Shown piece by piece: positions 18,456 to 28,373 of a stretch of DNA of 64,000 bases (position 1 is its first letter; each line of letters starts with the position of its first letter). A model generated the notes under the pieces. It was given only the letters and a program-made list of their open reading frames with translations, was not told the origin of the DNA and ran no database searches. Made by a program: the position numbers and the translations under genes. This DNA is from Extensimonas vulgaris (GTDB lineage: Bacteria; Pseudomonadota; Gammaproteobacteria; Burkholderiales; Burkholderiaceae_C): NCBI RefSeq assembly GCF_003337425.1, contig NZ_QPJU01000007.1, positions 62,001-126,000 of the forward strand, read 5' to 3'.

Positions 18456-19007
18456 ATGCCTTTTCATGTCACTCCCAGTGCCTTGCCCGAAGTGCTCATT
18501 CTCGAGCCCAAAGTCTTTGGCGACGAGCGCGGTTTCTTTTTTGAAAGCTACAACCGGCGCGACTTCGCCCAGGCCACGGGCGTGCAGGTCGAATTCGTGC
18601 AGGACAACCACAGCCGCAGCGCCAAGAACGTGCTGCGCGGCCTGCACTACCAAGTTCAGCAGCCCCAAGGCAAGCTCGTGCGCGTGGTGCAGGGTGAGGT
18701 GTACGACGTGGCCGTGGATGTGCGCAAAAGCTCGGCGCACTTCGGTCGCTGGGTGGGCGTGCACCTGAGCGCCGAGAACAAGCGCCAGCTGTGGATTCCC
18801 GCCGGGTTTGCGCATGGCTTCGTCGTGCTCAGCGACGCGGCGGAGTTTCTCTACAAGACCACCGACTACTACGCCCCCGCGCACGAGCGTTGCATTCGCT
18901 GGGACGACCCGGCCATAGGCATCCGCTGGCCCATCGCCGCGCCGCCCATTCTTGCCGCCAAGGACGCGGCGGGCATGCTGCTCGCCGAAGCCGAGGTGTT
19001 TGCCTGA
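18456..19007 (+). CDS. rfbC: dTDP-4-dehydrorhamnose 3,5-epimerase
   Basis: A 183-residue RmlC-type cupin that epimerises dTDP-4-keto-6-deoxyglucose on the way to dTDP-rhamnose. The active-site His64 is in RGLHYQ, with QGKLVRVVQGEVYDVAVD and the FLYKTTDYYAP tyrosine region following. The other rhamnose genes (rfbA, B, D) are not in the window, so this copy is separated from the usual cluster. The start ATG at 18456 fits the family. Confidence 0.94.
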   Translation: MPFHVTPSALPEVLILEPKVFGDERGFFFESYNRRDFAQATGVQVEFVQDNHSRSAKNVLRGLHYQVQQPQGKLVRVVQGEVYDVAVDVRKSSAHFGRWVGVHLSAENKRQLWIPAGFAHGFVVLSDAAEFLYKTTDYYAPAHERCIRWDDPAIGIRWPIAAPPILAAKDAAGMLLAEAEVFA

Positions 19008-19039
19008 ACCAACGGGTGGACTCCCTGCAAGCGTAGGCC

Positions 19040-20200
19040 ATGGCGCATTCGTTCAATGAGGTGGATTGCGTCGTCATCGGCGCGGGCGTGGTCGGGCTCG
19101 CGGTGGCGCGGGCCCTGGCCTTGGCAGGGCGCGAGGTGCTGGTGCTCGAGGCGCAGGGCGCGATCGGCACGGGCACGAGCGCGCGCAACAGCGAGGTGAT
19201 CCACGCGGGTTTGTATTACGCGCCAGATTTGCTCAAAGCGCGGTTGTGTGTGCGCGGGCGCGATCTGCTCTATGCCTACTGCGCGGCGCGGGGCGTGCCG
19301 CATCGGCGCTGCGGCAAGCTCATCGTGGCGACGGCGCCGCATGAGGTGGCGCGGCTAGAGGCCCTGGCGCAGCGCGCGGCCACGAACGGCGTGCATGACC
19401 TGCAGTGGCTGGACGCCGGCGCGGCGCGTGCGCTCGAGCCGGCGCTCGCCTGCGAGGCGGCGCTGCATTCGCCCAGCACCGGCATTATCGACAGCCACGC
19501 GCTCATGCTGGCCTTGCAAGGCGACCTCGAGCATGCGGGCGGCATGGTCGTTTTGCATTCCAAGGTCAATTCGGCCAAAGTGCTTGATGGACGTGCGCAA
19601 GCAGCTATTCTTTTGGAAGTCAACGAGGGCGAATGGTTGCAGGCGCGCACGGTAGTCAACGCCGCCGGGCTGCAGGCTTGCGCGCTGGCGCGGCGCTTTG
19701 CCGGGCTCGATCCGCGCCACGTGCCCACGCCTTGTTTTGCCAAGGGCAACTACTTCACATTCATGGGCAGGGCGCCGTTTCGGCATCTGATCTACCCCGT
19801 GCCGCAAGTGGGCGGCCTGGGCGTGCACCTGACGCTCGACTTGGCCGGGCAGGCCAAATTCGGGCCGGACGTGCAGTGGCTGGACGTGGGCGAAGGGTTC
19901 GACGCGCCCGACGACTTCTCGGTGGATGCCACGCGCGCCGCAGCGTTCTATGCTGCCGTGCGTCGATACTGGCCCGATCTGCCCGACGGCGCGCTGGCCC
20001 CTGGATACGCAGGCATTCGCCCCAAAATAAAGATTGACGGCGCCATCAGCGAGGACTTTTGCATCGTCGGCCCGGCGCAGCATGGCGTACCGGGGTTGGT
20101 GCATCTGTTTGGCATCGAGTCGCCGGGTTTGACCAGTGCATTGGCGATCGCCGAATGCGTGCTGCAAAGCCTTGCAGAGGGGCTCCTGGTGCAGTCTTGA
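19040..20200 (+). CDS. FAD-dependent oxidoreductase, L-2-hydroxyglutarate oxidase-like
   Basis: A DAO-family flavoprotein of 386 residues. The dinucleotide-binding GAGVVG is at residues 14-19, followed by [15 protein letters not shown], the signature seen in LhgO / L-2-hydroxyglutarate dehydrogenases. Near the end [15 protein letters not shown] completes the FAD site. Likely role: oxidation of a 2-hydroxyacid, with electrons passed to oxygen or quinone (family knowledge; substrate not proven). It begins 32 bp after rfbC. A mini-repeat at 19580-19617 is translated in frame as part of [13 protein letters not shown]. Confidence 0.85.
   Translation: MAHSFNEVDCVVIGAGVVGLAVARALALAGREVLVLEAQGAIGTGTSARNSEVIHAGLYYAPDLLKARLCVRGRDLLYAYCAARGVPHRRCGKLIVATAPHEVARLEALAQRAATNGVHDLQWLDAGAARALEPALACEAALHSPSTGIIDSHALMLALQGDLEHAGGMVVLHSKVNSAKVLDGRAQAAILLEVNEGEWLQARTVVNAAGLQACALARRFAGLDPRHVPTPCFAKGNYFTFMGRAPFRHLIYPVPQVGGLGVHLTLDLAGQAKFGPDVQWLDVGEGFDAPDDFSVDATRAAAFYAAVRRYWPDLPDGALAPGYAGIRPKIKIDGAISEDFCIVGPAQHGVPGLVHLFGIESPGLTSALAIAECVLQSLAEGLLVQS
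19580..19617. repeat. In-frame mini-repeat inside the FAD oxidoreductase gene
   Basis: GTGCTTGATGGACGTGCGCAAGCAGCTATT has both halves of the mini-repeat. It sits in a loop of the substrate-binding domain and does not disturb the frame. Confidence 0.7.
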
Positions 20201-20314
20201 CTTGCATCATGGAAGGGGCTTGCGCCCAAGGGCTAAGATGCTCATGCCCGTGCGAGGTTTGATTTGTGCGGCGTGGTTGCTATTTGTTTGAAATCACTCA
20301 ATGGAAAGGTTCGT

Positions 20315-20614
20315 ATGACTACTCCCAACAACTCTACTCAAGCAGAGCTCGAAAAACTGGTCGCCGACCTGCGCGGACTGATCGCGAGCAAAGACCTCGA
20401 CGCCGTGCCGGAGATCAAAGTGCTGCGCCAGCGCATAGACGACGGCATGCACTCGGTGCGTGAAGCCGCCGTGCGTGCTGCGCAAGAGGCCGCGCGCCAG
20501 GCCAAGGATGCCGCGCTGGCGGCCGACCGCTACGCGCACGACGAGCCCTGGCGCCTGGCCGGTGCGGCGCTTGCGATTGGCGCACTCGTCGGTTTCGTGC
20601 TGGGCCGTCGCTGA
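20315..20614 (+). CDS. DUF883 (ElaB/YqjD-like) membrane-anchored protein
   Basis: A 99-residue protein: an N-terminal helical stretch rich in Ala, Glu and Lys (about 8-70) and a single C-terminal membrane segment ending GALVGFVLGRR. In E. coli, YqjD and ElaB of this type bind ribosomes at the membrane in stationary phase. The ATG at 20315 is preceded by GGAAAGG. It is followed by two small membrane-associated genes in the same order as yqjD-yqjE-yqjK. Confidence 0.9.
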   Translation: MTTPNNSTQAELEKLVADLRGLIASKDLDAVPEIKVLRQRIDDGMHSVREAAVRAAQEAARQAKDAALAADRYAHDEPWRLAGAALAIGALVGFVLGRR

Positions 20615-20656
20615 TCGGGGCGGCACTTTGCTGCGCTTGGACTCTGGGGCGTCGCC

Positions 20657-21052
20657 ATGAGGTGGCTTGCGTTGCTCGGGCTCGACGCCTGGCTCGCGCG
20701 CTGGCGCACGGCGCTCAATGAAGGCGCGATTGCCATCGAGGACCGCGCCGAGCTCGCCCGGCTTGAGTGGGCCCAGCTCAAGCGGCACGGGCTCATCCTG
20801 CTCTTGCTGGGCGCAGCGCTGCTCGTGCTTGCAGTCGTTACGCTGGTGGCGCTGTCGGCGGCGGTGTTGCTGCTATTTTGGGACAGCCCGCAGCGTGTGC
20901 TCGCCGCTTGGCTGATGGTGATCGTCTGGCTGCTGCTGTGGCTTGGCGCTGCAAGGTGGGCGTGGTCGATCGCGCAAGCGTGCCGCCAAGCGTTTGTCCT
21001 CACGCGCCGCGAGCTGGCGCAAGACTGGCGCGAGCTCAAGGAGCGCTTGTGA
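20657..21052 (+). CDS. DUF1469 (phage holin-like, YqjE-like) membrane protein
   Basis: A 131-residue protein with an N-terminal amphipathic segment, two long hydrophobic helices (about 46-75 and 82-103) and a basic C-terminal tail. It matches the Phage_holin_3_6 / YqjE family, a chromosomal group that is not phage derived. It is 42 bp after the DUF883 gene, and its stop shares a base with the start of the next gene (TGATG). Confidence 0.88.
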   Translation: MRWLALLGLDAWLARWRTALNEGAIAIEDRAELARLEWAQLKRHGLILLLLGAALLVLAVVTLVALSAAVLLLFWDSPQRVLAAWLMVIVWLLLWLGAARWAWSIAQACRQAFVLTRRELAQDWRELKERL

Positions 21053-21393
21053 TGTGTGCCGACAAATCCATCCCGGTGGACGTGACGCCCGAGCAGCAAC
21101 GCGTGCTCGAGCGCATCGCCGTGCAGCGCGAACGCCTGCGCGCGCGCCGCGCCGCACGGCAGCAGGCGCAAACGCACGGGACTGCAAACACCACCACTTC
21201 GACCGATGGTGCAGCACAGGGGGACTTGTATCCGCCTGACGCTTCGTTTGCCGAGCGGCTGGCCTTGTTCACGCGCGCCCACCCGGCCGTCACGGGCGCA
21301 GTGGCGGCGGCCCTGATCGCCGCTGCGGGCCCGCGCCGCGTGCTGCGCTGGGCGACGGTCGCGTTGCCCTGGATTTTGCGGCTGCGCGGCTGA
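21052..21393 (+). CDS. YqjK-like small protein
   Basis: A 113-residue protein starting MCADKSIPVD, with a basic coiled-coil-like region (about 14-40), a Thr-rich low-complexity linker (42-56) and a hydrophobic C-terminal part (about 80-110). Its position after DUF883 and DUF1469 genes and its overlap with the latter suggest the YqjK role, but the sequence itself is weakly conserved. Function unknown; probably an envelope-associated partner of the other two. Confidence 0.7.
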   Translation: MCADKSIPVDVTPEQQRVLERIAVQRERLRARRAARQQAQTHGTANTTTSTDGAAQGDLYPPDASFAERLALFTRAHPAVTGAVAAALIAAAGPRRVLRWATVALPWILRLRG

Positions 21394-21420
21394 TGGCGCA
21401 GCCCGCCGACACAACAACTG

Positions 21421-21497
21421 GACTCACGCAAGCAAGGATGCAGCAAAGCGTGTTGCCATGGGACGCGCGCCTTTCCCGCCCCCGTGTTGCGTAAGTC
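21421..21497. repeat. Inverted repeat family R3, copy B (77 bp)
   Basis: Starts GACTCACGCAA and ends TTGCGTAAGTC (10 of 11 terminal bases paired). The interior AAGGATGCAGCAAAG and the GCGCGCCTT region match copy A at 16438-16515. It lies between the convergent YqjK-like gene and pyrD, six bases from the pyrD stop. Confidence 0.88.
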
Positions 21498-21503
21498 GAG
21501 CCT

Positions 21504-22568
21504 CTATCGCATCGCCTTGATCGCCCGCGCAGCCTCGGCGACCAAGGCGGGGCCGCGATAGATCAGGCCGGTGTAGATCTGCACCGCGTCGGCGCCCGCG
21601 CGGATTTTGCTTTGCGCGTCTTGCGCGCTCAGGATGCCGCCCACGCCGATGATGGGAAAGCGGCTGCCCAGCGCCGCGCGCAGCTGGCGGATCACCTGGT
21701 TGCTGGGCTCGAGCAGCGGCGCGCCGCTCAGACCCCCGGCTTCGTCGGCGTGGGGCAGCCCTTGCACCGCGTCGCGGCGGATCGTGGTGTTGGTGGCGAT
21801 CACGCCGTCCATGCCGTGGCGCTGCAGCGCGGCGGCGATCACGGCGACTTGCGCCTCGTCGAGGTCGGGCGCGATCTTGAGGAAGATGGGCACGCGCCGC
21901 GCCTTGCCGCCAGCGTCGCGCTGCTGCTGCGCGAGCACCTCGCGCCGCTCGGCGAGCGCAGACAGCAGCGCGTCGAGCGCGGCGTCGCTTTGCAGCGAGC
22001 GCAGGTTTTGGGTGTTCGGCGAGCTGATGTTCACGGTGACGTAGTCGGCGTGCGGGTACACGCCTTCGAGGCCGATGAGATAGTCGCGCGTGGCGTCTTC
22101 GATGGGGGTGCTGGCGTTCTTGCCGATGTTGAGCCCGAGCAGCAGCGCGCCGGGCGCGCGGCGCAGGCGCGAGCGCTGCACGTTGTGCACGAAGGCAGCG
22201 AGCCCCTCGTTGTTGAAGCCCAGCCGGTTGATCAGCGCCTGCGCCTCGGGCAGGCGGAACATGCGCGGCTTGGGGTTGCCGGGTTGCGGCTTGGGCGTGA
22301 CGGTGCCGACTTCGACGAAGCCAAAGCCCATGCGCCCCAGCGCGTCGATGCAGCGCGCGTTTTTGTCCAGCCCTGCGGCCAGGCCCACGCGGTTCGGAAA
22401 GCGCAGGCCCGCGAGCTCTATCGGGTCTTGCACGGTTTCGCTGCACCAGGCCCATTGCAGCGGCGTGTGCTGGCCGCGCTCGAGCAGCGCGAGCGTGTGT
22501 TCGTGGGCGGTTTCGGCGTCCATGCGAAACAGCACGGCGCGGGCGAGGGCGTAGGGGAGCAAAGGCAT
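21504..22568 (-). CDS. pyrD: Dihydroorotate dehydrogenase (quinone), class 2
   Basis: A 354-residue flavoenzyme that oxidises dihydroorotate to orotate and reduces membrane quinone. It has the class 2 N-terminal amphipathic segment (first ~40 residues), [14 protein letters not shown], the catalytic serine region NISSPNT and the FMN-binding IGVGGI. It is divergent from rpiA with 68 bp between start codons. Confidence 0.97.
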   Translation of the reverse strand: MPLLPYALARAVLFRMDAETAHEHTLALLERGQHTPLQWAWCSETVQDPIELAGLRFPNRVGLAAGLDKNARCIDALGRMGFGFVEVGTVTPKPQPGNPKPRMFRLPEAQALINRLGFNNEGLAAFVHNVQRSRLRRAPGALLLGLNIGKNASTPIEDATRDYLIGLEGVYPHADYVTVNISSPNTQNLRSLQSDAALDALLSALAERREVLAQQQRDAGGKARRVPIFLKIAPDLDEAQVAVIAAALQRHGMDGVIATNTTIRRDAVQGLPHADEAGGLSGAPLLEPSNQVIRQLRAALGSRFPIIGVGGILSAQDAQSKIRAGADAVQIYTGLIYRGPALVAEAARAIKAMR

Positions 22569-22636
22569 GAAGCGTAGAAAAGGATAATGCGGGGTTTGCG
22601 CGATTTTCCCCTACGAACCCCCTGCAAAAGCACACC

Positions 22637-23344
22637 ATGACCTCAGCGCCGCACCCACCTTTTTCCCTGCCGACCCAGGACGAGCTCAAAGCCCTCGTGG
22701 GGCGGGCGGCCTTGCAGTACGTGGAGCCGGACAGCATCGTCGGCGTGGGCACGGGCTCCACGGTGAACAAGTTCATCGACGCGCTCGCCGGCGTCAAAGA
22801 GCGCATCCGCGGCGCGGTGTCCAGCTCCGAGGCCAGCACGGCGCGGCTGCGCGCGCTGGGCATCACCGTGTTCGACGCCAACGATGTCGATGCGCTCGCG
22901 GTGTATATCGATGGCGCCGACGAGATCGACCCGCGCGGCTACATGATCAAAGGTGGCGGCGCGGCGCTCACGCGCGAAAAAATCGTCGCCTCCATGGCCG
23001 CGCGCTTCGTCTGCATTGCCGATGCGTCCAAGCAGGTCGAGGTGCTCGGACGCTTTCCGCTGCCCGTGGAGGTGATTCCCATGGCCGCACGCCAGATCAC
23101 ACGCCGCTTTGCCGCTTTGGGCGGGCAGGCGCGCCTGCGCCTGCAGGGCGGCCAGCCGCTCGTGACCGACAACGGCCAGCACCTGCTCGACGTGCACGGC
23201 TTGCACATCGACGCGCCGCTGGCGTTCGAGTCCGAAGTGAACCAATGGCCGGGCGTGGTGACCGTGGGCGTATTTGCGCACCAGAAGGCGACGTTGTGCC
23301 TGCTCGGCACGGCGCAAGGCGTGCAGACCTTGAGGTTCGACTGA
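22637..23344 (+). CDS. rpiA: Ribose-5-phosphate isomerase A
   Basis: A 235-residue enzyme of the pentose phosphate pathway. It shows [26 protein letters not shown], the catalytic [19 protein letters not shown] and the Lys-containing end of the active site. It overlaps azlC by one base (TGATG), so rpiA-azlC-azlD form an operon. Confidence 0.97.
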   Translation: MTSAPHPPFSLPTQDELKALVGRAALQYVEPDSIVGVGTGSTVNKFIDALAGVKERIRGAVSSSEASTARLRALGITVFDANDVDALAVYIDGADEIDPRGYMIKGGGAALTREKIVASMAARFVCIADASKQVEVLGRFPLPVEVIPMAARQITRRFAALGGQARLRLQGGQPLVTDNGQHLLDVHGLHIDAPLAFESEVNQWPGVVTVGVFAHQKATLCLLGTAQGVQTLRFD

Positions 23345-24144
23345 TGGCGGACGCTGAACGCTCGTTGGCGGCTTCGGTGGAGGACGCCAACGCGGCAGTT
23401 TCGCGCGTGCGCCCTTTCATGCAGGGATTGTTCGCGAGCCTGTCGATAGGCGCTGGCTACCTGCCCGTGGCGTTCTCGTTCGGGCTTGCGGCGCTGCAGG
23501 CGCAGCTTTCGCCGCCCGTGGCTTTGCTCGTGTCGGCGCTCGTGTATGCGGGCGCGAGCCAGTTTGCGCTGGTGGCGCTCGTGGCGGCGGGCGGCTCGCT
23601 GCTGTCGGTGGTGGCCACCGTGGCGTTGATGAACGTGCGCCATGTGTTTTACGGGCCGGTGATCTTGGCCCAGCTGCGTGGCGAGGCGCATTCCGCCACG
23701 GGCATCCTGGCCGGTGCAGGCCCAACGCGAGGTGCGCAGGGCTTGGGCGTGCCTCTGCCGCTGCTCGCGTTCGGCCTTACCGACGAGGTGTTTGCGCGCG
23801 CCGTGGGCGGCTTGTCGGCCGTGCCGCTGGCCGAGCGCCCCTACTGGTTCGCCGGACTCGAACTTGGCGCCTATGCGAGCTGGCTGCTCGGCACGGCGCT
23901 GGGCGCGACGCTCGGGCAGCAAATGCTCGCGCAGTCGGTTTTTCTGCGGGAAGTGCTCGCATTCATCCTGCCGGCGCTGTTTTTTGCCTTGCTGCTCGAA
24001 ATCATGCCCGGTACGCGCCGGCGTGTGCTGTGGGGCGCGGCCCTTGCGACGGCGGCGCTGACCAGCGTGCTGCCTGCGTACCTGGCCATGGTGGGTGGCA
24101 TGTTGGCGGGTGCCGCTTTGGGTTACAGCAAAACGAACACATGA
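23344..24144 (+). CDS. azlC: AzlC family branched-chain amino acid exporter, large subunit
   Basis: A 266-residue polytopic membrane protein of the AzlC/YgaZ family, which with AzlD/YgaH exports branched-chain amino acids. Family segments include FASLSIGAGYLPVAFSFG and ALVYAGASQFALVAL, then MNVRHVFYG. The ATG at 23344 overlaps the rpiA stop; the N-terminal ~25 residues are hydrophilic. Its stop overlaps azlD by four bases. Confidence 0.94.
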   Translation: MADAERSLAASVEDANAAVSRVRPFMQGLFASLSIGAGYLPVAFSFGLAALQAQLSPPVALLVSALVYAGASQFALVALVAAGGSLLSVVATVALMNVRHVFYGPVILAQLRGEAHSATGILAGAGPTRGAQGLGVPLPLLAFGLTDEVFARAVGGLSAVPLAERPYWFAGLELGAYASWLLGTALGATLGQQMLAQSVFLREVLAFILPALFFALLLEIMPGTRRRVLWGAALATAALTSVLPAYLAMVGGMLAGAALGYSKTNT

Positions 24145-24500
24145 ACTTGCATCTTTCGCACGAAACCCTGGGCGTCGCAAGTGCGGCGATCTGCGGCGTA
24201 CTGACGTTTTTGCTGCGCTGGCTGCCCATGCGGCACCCTCCGCAGCGCTCGCGCAGCGCGCGCGGGCGTGCCGTGTGGAGCATGCTGGGCGCGCTCGGGC
24301 CGGCGGCGATCACGGCCTTGCTCGTCGTGTCGGTGTGGCCAGCGGCCGAGCAGCTGGGAGACGCGCCCACCTGGGCTGCGCTTGGCGCCGGGCTGGGCAC
24401 GGTGTGGCTGGTGCGGCGCTTTGCGGGCGGCATCGCGTTGCCGACCTTGCTGGCAGCGCTGGTGTATGGTGCCTGCCGGTATTTCTTGACGGCTGCGTAA
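24141..24500 (+). CDS. azlD: AzlD family branched-chain amino acid exporter, small subunit
   Basis: A 119-residue membrane protein with four hydrophobic segments, consistent with AzlD/YgaH. It contains TFLLRWLPMR near the N-terminus and ALVYGACRYFL near the end. It starts inside the azlC stop (ATGA). The assignment rests on size, topology and coupling to azlC. Confidence 0.9.
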   Translation: MNLHLSHETLGVASAAICGVLTFLLRWLPMRHPPQRSRSARGRAVWSMLGALGPAAITALLVVSVWPAAEQLGDAPTWAALGAGLGTVWLVRRFAGGIALPTLLAALVYGACRYFLTAA

Positions 24501-24539
24501 AAAAGAGGCCGCGGGGCATCTCTATCGTTTCACACCCAA

Positions 24540-24619
24540 AAAATGAGCAACTCGCGCTTGATCCATCAGCGCCGAGAAGCGTTTTTTATGGGTAAATTTT
24601 GCTACTTATAAAGTAGCAA
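24540..24619. repeat. Mini-repeat and hairpin downstream of azlD
   Basis: Contains GCGCTTGATCCATCAGCGC, then at 24599-24619 a perfect 9-bp stem TTGCTACTT / AAGTAGCAA around ATA. It lies between the convergent azlD and the thioredoxin-fold gene and overlaps a likely transcription end, though there is no strong T tract. Confidence 0.6.
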
Positions 24620-25288
24620 TCAAAACCGGATGCCCGCAGGGTTGTCGGTTTTTTTCGCCGGGCGCGACGGCGCCGCCGCTGGGCGTGCATTGGGGATGGA
24701 CGCGGCAGAGGCCGCAGAAGCCGCGGGCGCGGCAGGTTCGGCCGCCTTGCGGGCCACGAGCGGCGTCGGGGGTGGGCGGCGGTAGTTGGGCGGTAGCTGC
24801 GAAGTCTTGGGGTAGCCCGCGGCGTCGAGGTATTGCGTCCACTCGGCTTCGGCGTAGCCCAGCAGATGCTGGCGGCCTATGGTGGCAAAGGGCAGGCTGC
24901 TCTGGCCGCTGAGTTTTTGCAGCGCTTCGATGTCTTCGGCGCTGCTCACGGTGTATTCGGTGAACGGGACGCCACGCGCTTGCAGCAACTGGCGCGCGCT
25001 GTCGCACGGGGCGCAGTTGCTGCTGCTGTAGAGCGCGACAGGGTAGCGCGCCGCCACCTCGCGCAGCGCGTAGGGCAGGGCGGCGTTGCCGTCGTCCGCG
25101 CTGCTGGCGCCGGTCACCTTGGCCGGCTTGGCCTGGGCCTGGGGCTCGGTGGGTGGCCGGTCGGAAAACGTCACCCGCCCATCGGGGCCGACGACGCGGT
25201 AGATGGCTTGCGCGTGCGCAGGCACACCTGCGCTTGCGAACAGCAAGGGAATGAGCCAGGCTGCACAAACGCGCGGCAATCTGCGCAT
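24620..25288 (-). CDS. Secreted DUF4124 / glutaredoxin-like fusion protein
   Basis: A 222-residue protein with a signal peptide (about 1-27, ending AHAQA), a DUF4124 segment IYRVVGPDGRVTFSDRPP (29-46), then a thioredoxin-fold domain with the redox motif NCAPCDSARQLL (Cys92 and Cys95) and cis-Pro region SSLPFATI. The last ~55 residues are Pro/Ala-rich and low complexity. It is probably periplasmic. AAGGAG precedes the ATG (25288). The next gene upstream, prlC, ends 17 bp away, so they may be co-transcribed. Substrate unknown. Confidence 0.85.
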   Translation of the reverse strand: MRRLPRVCAAWLIPLLFASAGVPAHAQAIYRVVGPDGRVTFSDRPPTEPQAQAKPAKVTGASSADDGNAALPYALREVAARYPVALYSSSNCAPCDSARQLLQARGVPFTEYTVSSAEDIEALQKLSGQSSLPFATIGRQHLLGYAEAEWTQYLDAAGYPKTSQLPPNYRRPPPTPLVARKAAEPAAPAASAASAASIPNARPAAAPSRPAKKTDNPAGIRF

Positions 25289-25305
25289 GGGGCGCTCCTT
25301 GAGAG

Positions 25306-27369
25306 TCAAGCCGTTAGCACGACGGCCGGCGGCTGTGCCATGCCCTGATGGCGCAGCAGCGCGTCGAGCTGCGGTTCGCGGCCGCGGAAGGCTTTGAACG
25401 ACTCCATGGCCGGGCGGCTGCCGCCGGCTTCGAGGATGGCCTGGCGGTAGCGGCGCCCGACCTCGCGGCTCGGCAGGCCGTCGCTGCCCACGGTTTCCTC
25501 GAACGCGGCGTAGGCGTCGGCGCTCAGCACCTCGGCCCATTTGTAGCTGTAGTAGCCCGCCGCGTAGCCGCCCGCGAAGATGTGGCTGAAGGTGTGCGGC
25601 ATGCGGCTGAAGGGCGGCGGCGGCATCACCGAGACCTCGCTGCGCACCTGCTCGAGCAGCGGCATGAAGTCCTGCGCGGGGTCGTGCACGGTGTGCAGCA
25701 GCATGTCGAACAGCGCGAATTCGATCTGGCGCAGCGTCTGCAGGCCGCTTTGGAAGTTTTTTGCGGCAAGCATCTTGTCGTACAAATCGCGCGGCAGCGG
25801 CGCGCCGGTATCGACGTGCGCCGTCATGTCCTGCAGCACGCGCCACTCCCAGCAGAAGTTTTCCATGAACTGGCTCGGCAGCTCGACCGCGTCCCACTCG
25901 ACGCCCGCGATGCCCGAGACGTCGCGCTCGCTGACCTGCGTGAGCAGGTGGTGCAAGCCGTGGCCGAATTCGTGGAACAAGGTGATGACGTCGTCGTGCG
26001 TCAGCAGCGCAGGTTTGCCCGCCACGCCCGCAGCGAAGTTGCACACCAGGTGCGCCACGGGCGTTTGCAGCACGCCGGTGTCGGGGCGGCGCCAGCGCGT
26101 GCGCACGTCGTCCATCCAGGCGCCGCCGCGCTTGCCGGGGCGCGCGGGCAGGTCGAGGTAGAACTGGCCGACGAGCGCACCGTCGCGCTCGATACGGTAA
26201 AACTCCACGGCCGGGTGCCACACGGGCGCGCTGTCGCGCACGATGCGCACTTCGAACAGGTTTTCGACGATCTTGAACAGCCCCGCGAGCACCTTGGGCG
26301 CGGGAAAGTATTGCTTGACTTCCTGCTCGCTGAAGGCGTAGCGCGCCTCCTTGAGCTTTTCGGCGATGTAGGGCCAGTCCCAGGCTTGCGGATCAACGAT
26401 GCCCAGCGTGCGCGCGGCAAAGTCGCGCATGTCGGCGAGGTCTTTTTCGGCGTAGGGACGCGCGCGCGCGGCGAGGTCGCGCAGGAAGGCGATGACCTGG
26501 TCGGGCGACTGCGCCATCTTGGGCACGAGCGAGACGGCGCCGAAGTGCGGGTAGCCGAGCAGCTGCGCTTCTTCGCGGCGCAGCGCGAGGATTTCATGGA
26601 TCAGCGCGGTGTTGTCGAAGCGCTTGGCCTCGCCCTCGGCCTGGTCGGACGCGCGCGTGGCGTAGGCGCGGTACAGGCGCTCGCGCAGCGCGCGATCGTG
26701 CGCGAACTGCATCACAGGCAGGTAGCTGGGCATTTTGAGCGTGAGCTTGTAGCCCGCACGGCCCTCGGCCTCGGCCTCGGCGGCGCTGCGCGCAGCCTGC
26801 AATACATCGTCGGGCACGCCGGCGAGCTCCTCGGCGCTCGCGTAGTAGGCGAAGGCGTCGGTCGCGTCGAGCGCGTTTTCGCTGAATTTCTGGCTCAGCT
26901 CGGCCTGGCGCTCCTGGATTTGCGCAAAGCGCTCCTTGGCCGCGCCCTGCAGCTCGGCGCCGCTGAGCACGAAACCGCGCAGTGCGTTGTGCAGCGCGCG
27001 GCCTTGCTCGGCGTCGAGCGTCTCGGGGTCTATGGCTTTGTATTTGGCGTACAGGCGCTCGTCGGCGCCCAGGCGCGTCCAGAACTCGGTCACGCGCGGC
27101 AGTGCGGCGTTGTAGGCGGCGCGCAGCGCGGGCGTGTCGGCCACGCTGTTCAGGTGGCTGATCGCGCCCCAGACCACGCCGAGCCGCTCCGTGGCCACGT
27201 CGAGCACGCGCGCGATGGCGTCCCATTGTGCGGGGAAGTCAGGCGCGGTGACGGTCTCGAGCGCCTGGTTCGCGCGCGCGAGCAGCGTATCAATGGCGGG
27301 GGCCACGTCTTCGGGCTGGATGCGGTCGAAGGGCGGCAGGTCGGTGAAGTCGAGGAGGGGATTGCTCAT
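25306..27369 (-). CDS. prlC: Oligopeptidase A (M3 zinc metallopeptidase)
   Basis: A 687-residue cytoplasmic peptidase that degrades signal peptides and small peptides. The zinc site FHEFGHGLHHLLT is complete. The N-terminus MSNPLLDFTDLPPFDRI and the C-terminal SHIFAGGYAAGYYSYKWAE match the family. The ATG at 27369 gives the family start; a 12-codon extension is not needed. It lies 44 bp from folD on the same strand. Confidence 0.97.
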   Translation of the reverse strand: MSNPLLDFTDLPPFDRIQPEDVAPAIDTLLARANQALETVTAPDFPAQWDAIARVLDVATERLGVVWGAISHLNSVADTPALRAAYNAALPRVTEFWTRLGADERLYAKYKAIDPETLDAEQGRALHNALRGFVLSGAELQGAAKERFAQIQERQAELSQKFSENALDATDAFAYYASAEELAGVPDDVLQAARSAAEAEAEGRAGYKLTLKMPSYLPVMQFAHDRALRERLYRAYATRASDQAEGEAKRFDNTALIHEILALRREEAQLLGYPHFGAVSLVPKMAQSPDQVIAFLRDLAARARPYAEKDLADMRDFAARTLGIVDPQAWDWPYIAEKLKEARYAFSEQEVKQYFPAPKVLAGLFKIVENLFEVRIVRDSAPVWHPAVEFYRIERDGALVGQFYLDLPARPGKRGGAWMDDVRTRWRRPDTGVLQTPVAHLVCNFAAGVAGKPALLTHDDVITLFHEFGHGLHHLLTQVSERDVSGIAGVEWDAVELPSQFMENFCWEWRVLQDMTAHVDTGAPLPRDLYDKMLAAKNFQSGLQTLRQIEFALFDMLLHTVHDPAQDFMPLLEQVRSEVSVMPPPPFSRMPHTFSHIFAGGYAAGYYSYKWAEVLSADAYAAFEETVGSDGLPSREVGRRYRQAILEAGGSRPAMESFKAFRGREPQLDALLRHQGMAQPPAVVLTA

Positions 27370-27413
27370 GGATGCGCAGGTGGTTGCCGTGGGCGGTCGC
27401 TTCAAGGGGGAAT

Positions 27414-28289
27414 TCAGTGCGCGGAGTTTTGTTCCGCCACGCCGGCAGCGCGCTCGGCCGCTTCGAGGGTGTTGACCAGCAGCATGGTGATGGTCATGGG
27501 GCCAACGCCGCCGGGCACGGGCGTGATCCAGCCGGCGACTTCGCGCACGCCGGCAAAATCGACGTCGCCGCAGAGCTTGCCCGCTTCGTCGCGGTTCATG
27601 CCTACGTCAATCACCACGGCGCCGGGCTTGACCATGTCGGCCGTGAGCACCTTGCGCTTGCCCACGGCGGCGACGATCACGTCGGCCTGCAAGGTGTGCG
27701 CCTTGAGGTTTTGCGTGGCGCTGTGGCAGATGGTGACGGTGGCGTCTTGCGCGAGCAGCATCAGCGCCATGGGTTTGCCGACGATGTTGCTGCGGCCGAT
27801 GACCACCGCGTGCTTGCCGCGCAAGGGGTAGCCAATGCTTTCGAGCATCTTCATGCAGCCGTAGGGCGTGCAGGGCTTGAAGCCGGGCAAGCCGGTCATG
27901 AGCGCGCCGGCGCTCGCGATGTGAAAACCATCGACGTCCTTCGCGGGAGAAATCGCCTCGATGACCTTTTGCGCGTCGATGTGCGCGGGCAGCGGCAGCT
28001 GCACCAGGATGCCGTGGATGCGCGGGTCGGCGTTGAGCGTCTGCACGCGCGCGAGCAGTTCGGCCTCGCTGAAACCGGCGTCGTACTTTTCGAGCACCGA
28101 GTGCAGTCCGCTGTCTGCGCAGGCCTTGACCTTGTTGCGCACATAGACCTGCGAGGCCGGGTTGTCGCCCACGAGGATCACGGCGAGGCCGGGGGTGATG
28201 CCGCGCGCCTTGAGCGCCGCGGCGCGCTGCGCAACCTGGGCACGCAGCTGGCGCGAGAGGGCGTTGCCGTCGATGAGTTGGGCTGTCAT
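27414..28289 (-). CDS. folD: Bifunctional methylenetetrahydrofolate dehydrogenase / cyclohydrolase
   Basis: A 291-residue enzyme that supplies 10-formyl-THF (the cofactor of PurN) from methylene-THF. The signatures YVRNKVKAC (catalytic Lys), [20 protein letters not shown] and the C-terminal [10 protein letters not shown] are intact. It is transcribed with prlC. Confidence 0.97.
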   Translation of the reverse strand: MTAQLIDGNALSRQLRAQVAQRAAALKARGITPGLAVILVGDNPASQVYVRNKVKACADSGLHSVLEKYDAGFSEAELLARVQTLNADPRIHGILVQLPLPAHIDAQKVIEAISPAKDVDGFHIASAGALMTGLPGFKPCTPYGCMKMLESIGYPLRGKHAVVIGRSNIVGKPMALMLLAQDATVTICHSATQNLKAHTLQADVIVAAVGKRKVLTADMVKPGAVVIDVGMNRDEAGKLCGDVDFAGVREVAGWITPVPGGVGPMTITMLLVNTLEAAERAAGVAEQNSAH

Positions 28290-28299
28290 GGGTGCTGAA

Positions 28300-28365
28300 A
28301 ATAAGTATGAAATATGCCATTAGCGCCCGTGTAGAAAGCGCTAGCAGCTATCGATGAAGGAGTAA
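28300..28365. repeat. Mini-repeat between response regulator and folD
   Basis: GCCATTAGCGC then GCGCTAGCAGCTATCGATG is a diverged member of the mini-repeat family, occupying most of the 84-bp gap. Confidence 0.65.
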
Positions 28366-28373
28366 TATGGGCG

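Noticed and set aside
18456-19007. A rhamnose or O-antigen cluster around rfbC
   Set aside because: No rfbA, rfbB, rfbD or glycosyltransferase lies in the window; rfbC is alone.
20657-21052. Phage origin for the holin-like gene
   Set aside because: The DUF1469 family is chromosomal and here follows a DUF883 gene as in yqjDE. No other phage gene is near.
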